From Trichoplax adhaerens (Eukaryota > Placozoa > Uniplacotomia > Trichoplacea > Trichoplacidae), in NCBI RefSeq assembly GCF_000150275.1, contig NW_002060950.1:1476106-1540105 (forward strand): a stretch of DNA of 64,000 nucleotides, written 5' to 3'. Numbering within the stretch: position 1 is the first letter of the stretch; every line of letters starts with the position of its first letter. This document shows positions 61,515 to 64,000 of this stretch, in pieces. The notes beneath the pieces were generated by a model that was given only the letters and a program-made list of their open reading frames with translations, was not told the DNA's origin and ran no database searches. The translations under genes were made by a program, and so were the position numbers.

Positions 61515-64000
61515 ATGGACATTATGGAGAAAGATTCAAGCGCTAAATCACTACAGCAGTTAATGGATGAGTTTATTCTTGGAAATAGTTCCGCAATCAA
61601 CGAAATTATAAAAGGTAATTGAAGACTACAGCATACAGTACGGTATAGTTAGCAAGGATGTTGCTACAACTTGTGCAAAGTCTTCTTTTATCTACCGCTC
61701 ACATTGTGTAGTCAATTGCAATTACTAAGGAGTACTGTACGATACAGTATACTATTATCAGTATCATGACCAACTTGGGCTCATTGACTATCCAATCCAA
61801 CATGGCGCAGCAAAAACTGTGTAGTCCATTTCATAAAGAAATGCAATTTTTTTGAAAAAGGAAGCTCTTATTATAAGTCTTGCTATGTAGACTATGTATC
61901 TTTAATTCAGTATACTATTAACTTGTTGTCGTTGACAGTCGTAATAACGCTAAACTGAGGCCTATAGTAAATCCCTTTCAACGACAAATGCTCTTACATT
62001 ACGAGCAATCAAGCTACTACATTCTCATCGTTATTGCTATCTAGTATAGACGCAATGTATCGTCGATTTCATCCATTGAACGATGCGGAAATGCAACAGG
62101 CTAGGGATACAAGTATCCTGAATTACTAACTTGTCAATACAGTCTCATTGCTGCTTCAACCAATATTACAATTCAATAGTACTTTCCTTGCGAAAGTGAA
62201 GAGAATAAACACAAATGCATCTTCATACGCTTTTATCCTGTCATGCAAGCTATGTTGACAAGGATAGAATATACTTGGTTTACAGCTGATAATTACTATT
62301 AAACCACTGGCTCTTTTCTTCATTGATGTTAGGTATCTACGATGGCCACATCAAGTTAAGCACCATAGTAGAATTGTTAGGGTAAATATATATAATTCAT
62401 ACTATGATTTCACTCCTTTGGTATTGGATATCATGACATTAGTTATTAGAAGGAATAAAGCTATACGTTATGTCACAGGCGAAGTAAGATAATCATGTTT
62501 CTTACAGTTTTCTATTATTGTACCTTCATTTTAGACCTTATTTAACAAGTGTAGAACATGAAAAGCGATTACAAGGTATGAAGTTACTCTCGGAAGTCCT
62601 GCAAATGTTGTCCATGTATAAAATGCAAGCTACAGAAGGTATGTAACTTTTAGGATATCCGCAGCTAGTCTTCATTAATGAGATAGATGAGGTTAATATC
62701 AAATCATTTTCAATATATTAAACATATATACATGACTGCCAATAGTAATGGGAGTAAATCAAGATTAATAAGCAACAACATTTATGATGTATTACGTCTT
62801 TGTTCATTCGAACTTTGTCTAATCTATAATGCTAATCTATTCTGATAGAGATACAATATTGATCGACATTATTATTGATAGATTGATGAAACCAATAATA
62901 TCTATTTGCCAATCATGTATTCTGTATTTATAAGATAATCTTGTGATGTGGCAAAATAGCATCTGCGTTGATGACTTCAACGTTTCCATAGTCAACTAAT
63001 TTCTTCTTTCTTCTGCGAATGATATAGTCCAGCTGTTAGTCGCATTCTATTCTGATCGATTACAAGATCATTTCTCTATATTGCCTGAAACATTACGTGG
63101 TATACTTGCATTGGTAAGGATGTGCGAATATTTAGATTTATTTTCAGATAATACTTGCTGCACTTAAATAATAGTATTAGTACACAGCATCAGTAGAGAC
63201 TTGTCCGTAAGTTCCTTCATGATAATGATTGACTCCTTATCGAATACAGATATTATACTATACTATGTAGTAAGCATATTATTGATTAACTTGACAGGTA
63301 CAGCATCAAATAATTTCGGAAGAAGATGCTGTTACTATAGTGAAGGGAATATTTAAAGAGGTTCAAAATCAGGTACGCATATCTTCACATACATACTATG
63401 GATTATTCTCTGCATTCCTGCCTTGCATTCACTGTATAAAGAAATTAACTCTTCGAGTTGTAATATCATTTCTTGCTATAATTAATGTTAGGCATTATTA
63501 CAAGCTGACAGAAATAAGGTCTACGCAATTCTAGCTGGATTATTAGATAAACACTATGAAGGTTAATGGTGATAAATTACTTAACTACCTATCTTTGGCG
63601 TAATTTATAGCTACACTACAACTATATTAACGTCTTCACAGGTATCAAAATTATGGATGCAGACTTTGTATTTGGTTATATCCAAGTAATGGACGGTGAA
63701 AAGGTATTAATGTATCATAGAGACTATATGCGATCGCTCTTACAAGACTCTAATTGTATCCTCTCGTCCTTTATGACTAACCATAAGCAATCGTATTAAC
63801 TTACTTTCAAATAATGAATTTCAATTCTGTTTCCGCTCACTTTAGGACCCTAGAAATTTACTGCTTGCTTTAAAAATTGCAAAATTTATAGTCCAAAATT
63901 TCAATATTGGTAAGTGCATGCTGTTACCTCGTTTTTTATTTTAATTTTGCATTATAAAAGCTATATTCCCTTTAAAATAAGCCATCTTTTTCGATTTGTA
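61515..64000 (+). CDS. MMS19: MMS19, cytosolic iron-sulfur assembly (CIA) targeting factor, 5' part
   Basis: MMS19 is a HEAT-repeat protein of the CIA targeting complex that delivers Fe-S clusters to DNA repair and replication enzymes. Eight exons are visible: 61515-61614, 62333-62381, 62535-62638, 63028-63113, 63298-63372, 63492-63561, 63642-63703, 63846-63909. All have GT-AG introns and join in phase; the rest lies past the window. Segments matching the family: DGHIKLSTIVELLG, VQLLVAFYSDRLQDH, IVKGIFKEVQNQ, DADFVFGYIQVMDGEKDPRN (the last is the strongest, close to human). The first 33 codons (MDIMEKDSSAKSLQQLMDEF) are less conserved, so the exact start is less sure. It is divergent from HTT. 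Confidence 0.9.

Overview
The window looks like nuclear DNA of a simple animal, most probably a placozoan (Trichoplax or a close relative). Reasons: AT-rich sequence; genes split by many short GT-AG introns; close animal orthologues of huntingtin, DDX56 and MMS19; and a cluster of intronless, opsin-like class A GPCRs lacking the retinal-binding lysine, as known for placozoan 'placopsins'. The organism call is inference.

Left part (1-34 kb), receptor cluster. Five intact single-exon 7TM receptors lie at 1926-3023 (+), 11282-12397 (+), 16222-17451 (-), 22854-24008 (+) and 27512-28627 (+), with a sixth broken copy after a sequencing gap (29912-30182). They share a rhodopsin-like second extracellular loop and rhodopsin-like TM3 spacing, but have Asn at the Schiff-base lysine position, Phe or Cys for the acid of the (D/E)RY motif, and no CWxP tryptophan. 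The last two intact receptors sit in two abutting direct duplicates (22223-26880 and 26881-34086). The second unit carries about 2.8 kb of extra DNA, which is itself tandemly duplicated. The long spacers hold only diverged short tandem repeats.

Middle (35-55 kb), two housekeeping genes in convergent orientation. DDX56 (35326-39519, +, 23 exons, 541 aa) is a nucleolar DEAD-box helicase; two of its introns appear to be GC-AG. Huntingtin (54804 to 40042, -, 35 exons, 2961 aa) could be followed exon by exon from the N-terminal amphipathic helix to the stop. It has no polyglutamine tract. All exon phases join in both models and both summed lengths are multiples of three.

Right part (55-64 kb). 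The 6.7 kb between the divergent huntingtin and MMS19 starts is full of tandem repeats and palindromes: four-unit arrays at 55.9-56.5 and 57.0-57.9 kb, and a satellite of about 134 bp at 59.06-61.1 kb. MMS19 (eight exons visible, from 61515) runs off the right edge.

The receptors form one lineage-specific family that is still duplicating. The three conserved genes are unrelated in function: ribosome biogenesis, HEAT-repeat scaffold, and cytosolic Fe-S delivery. All calls come from reading the sequence; comparisons with human proteins are from memory.
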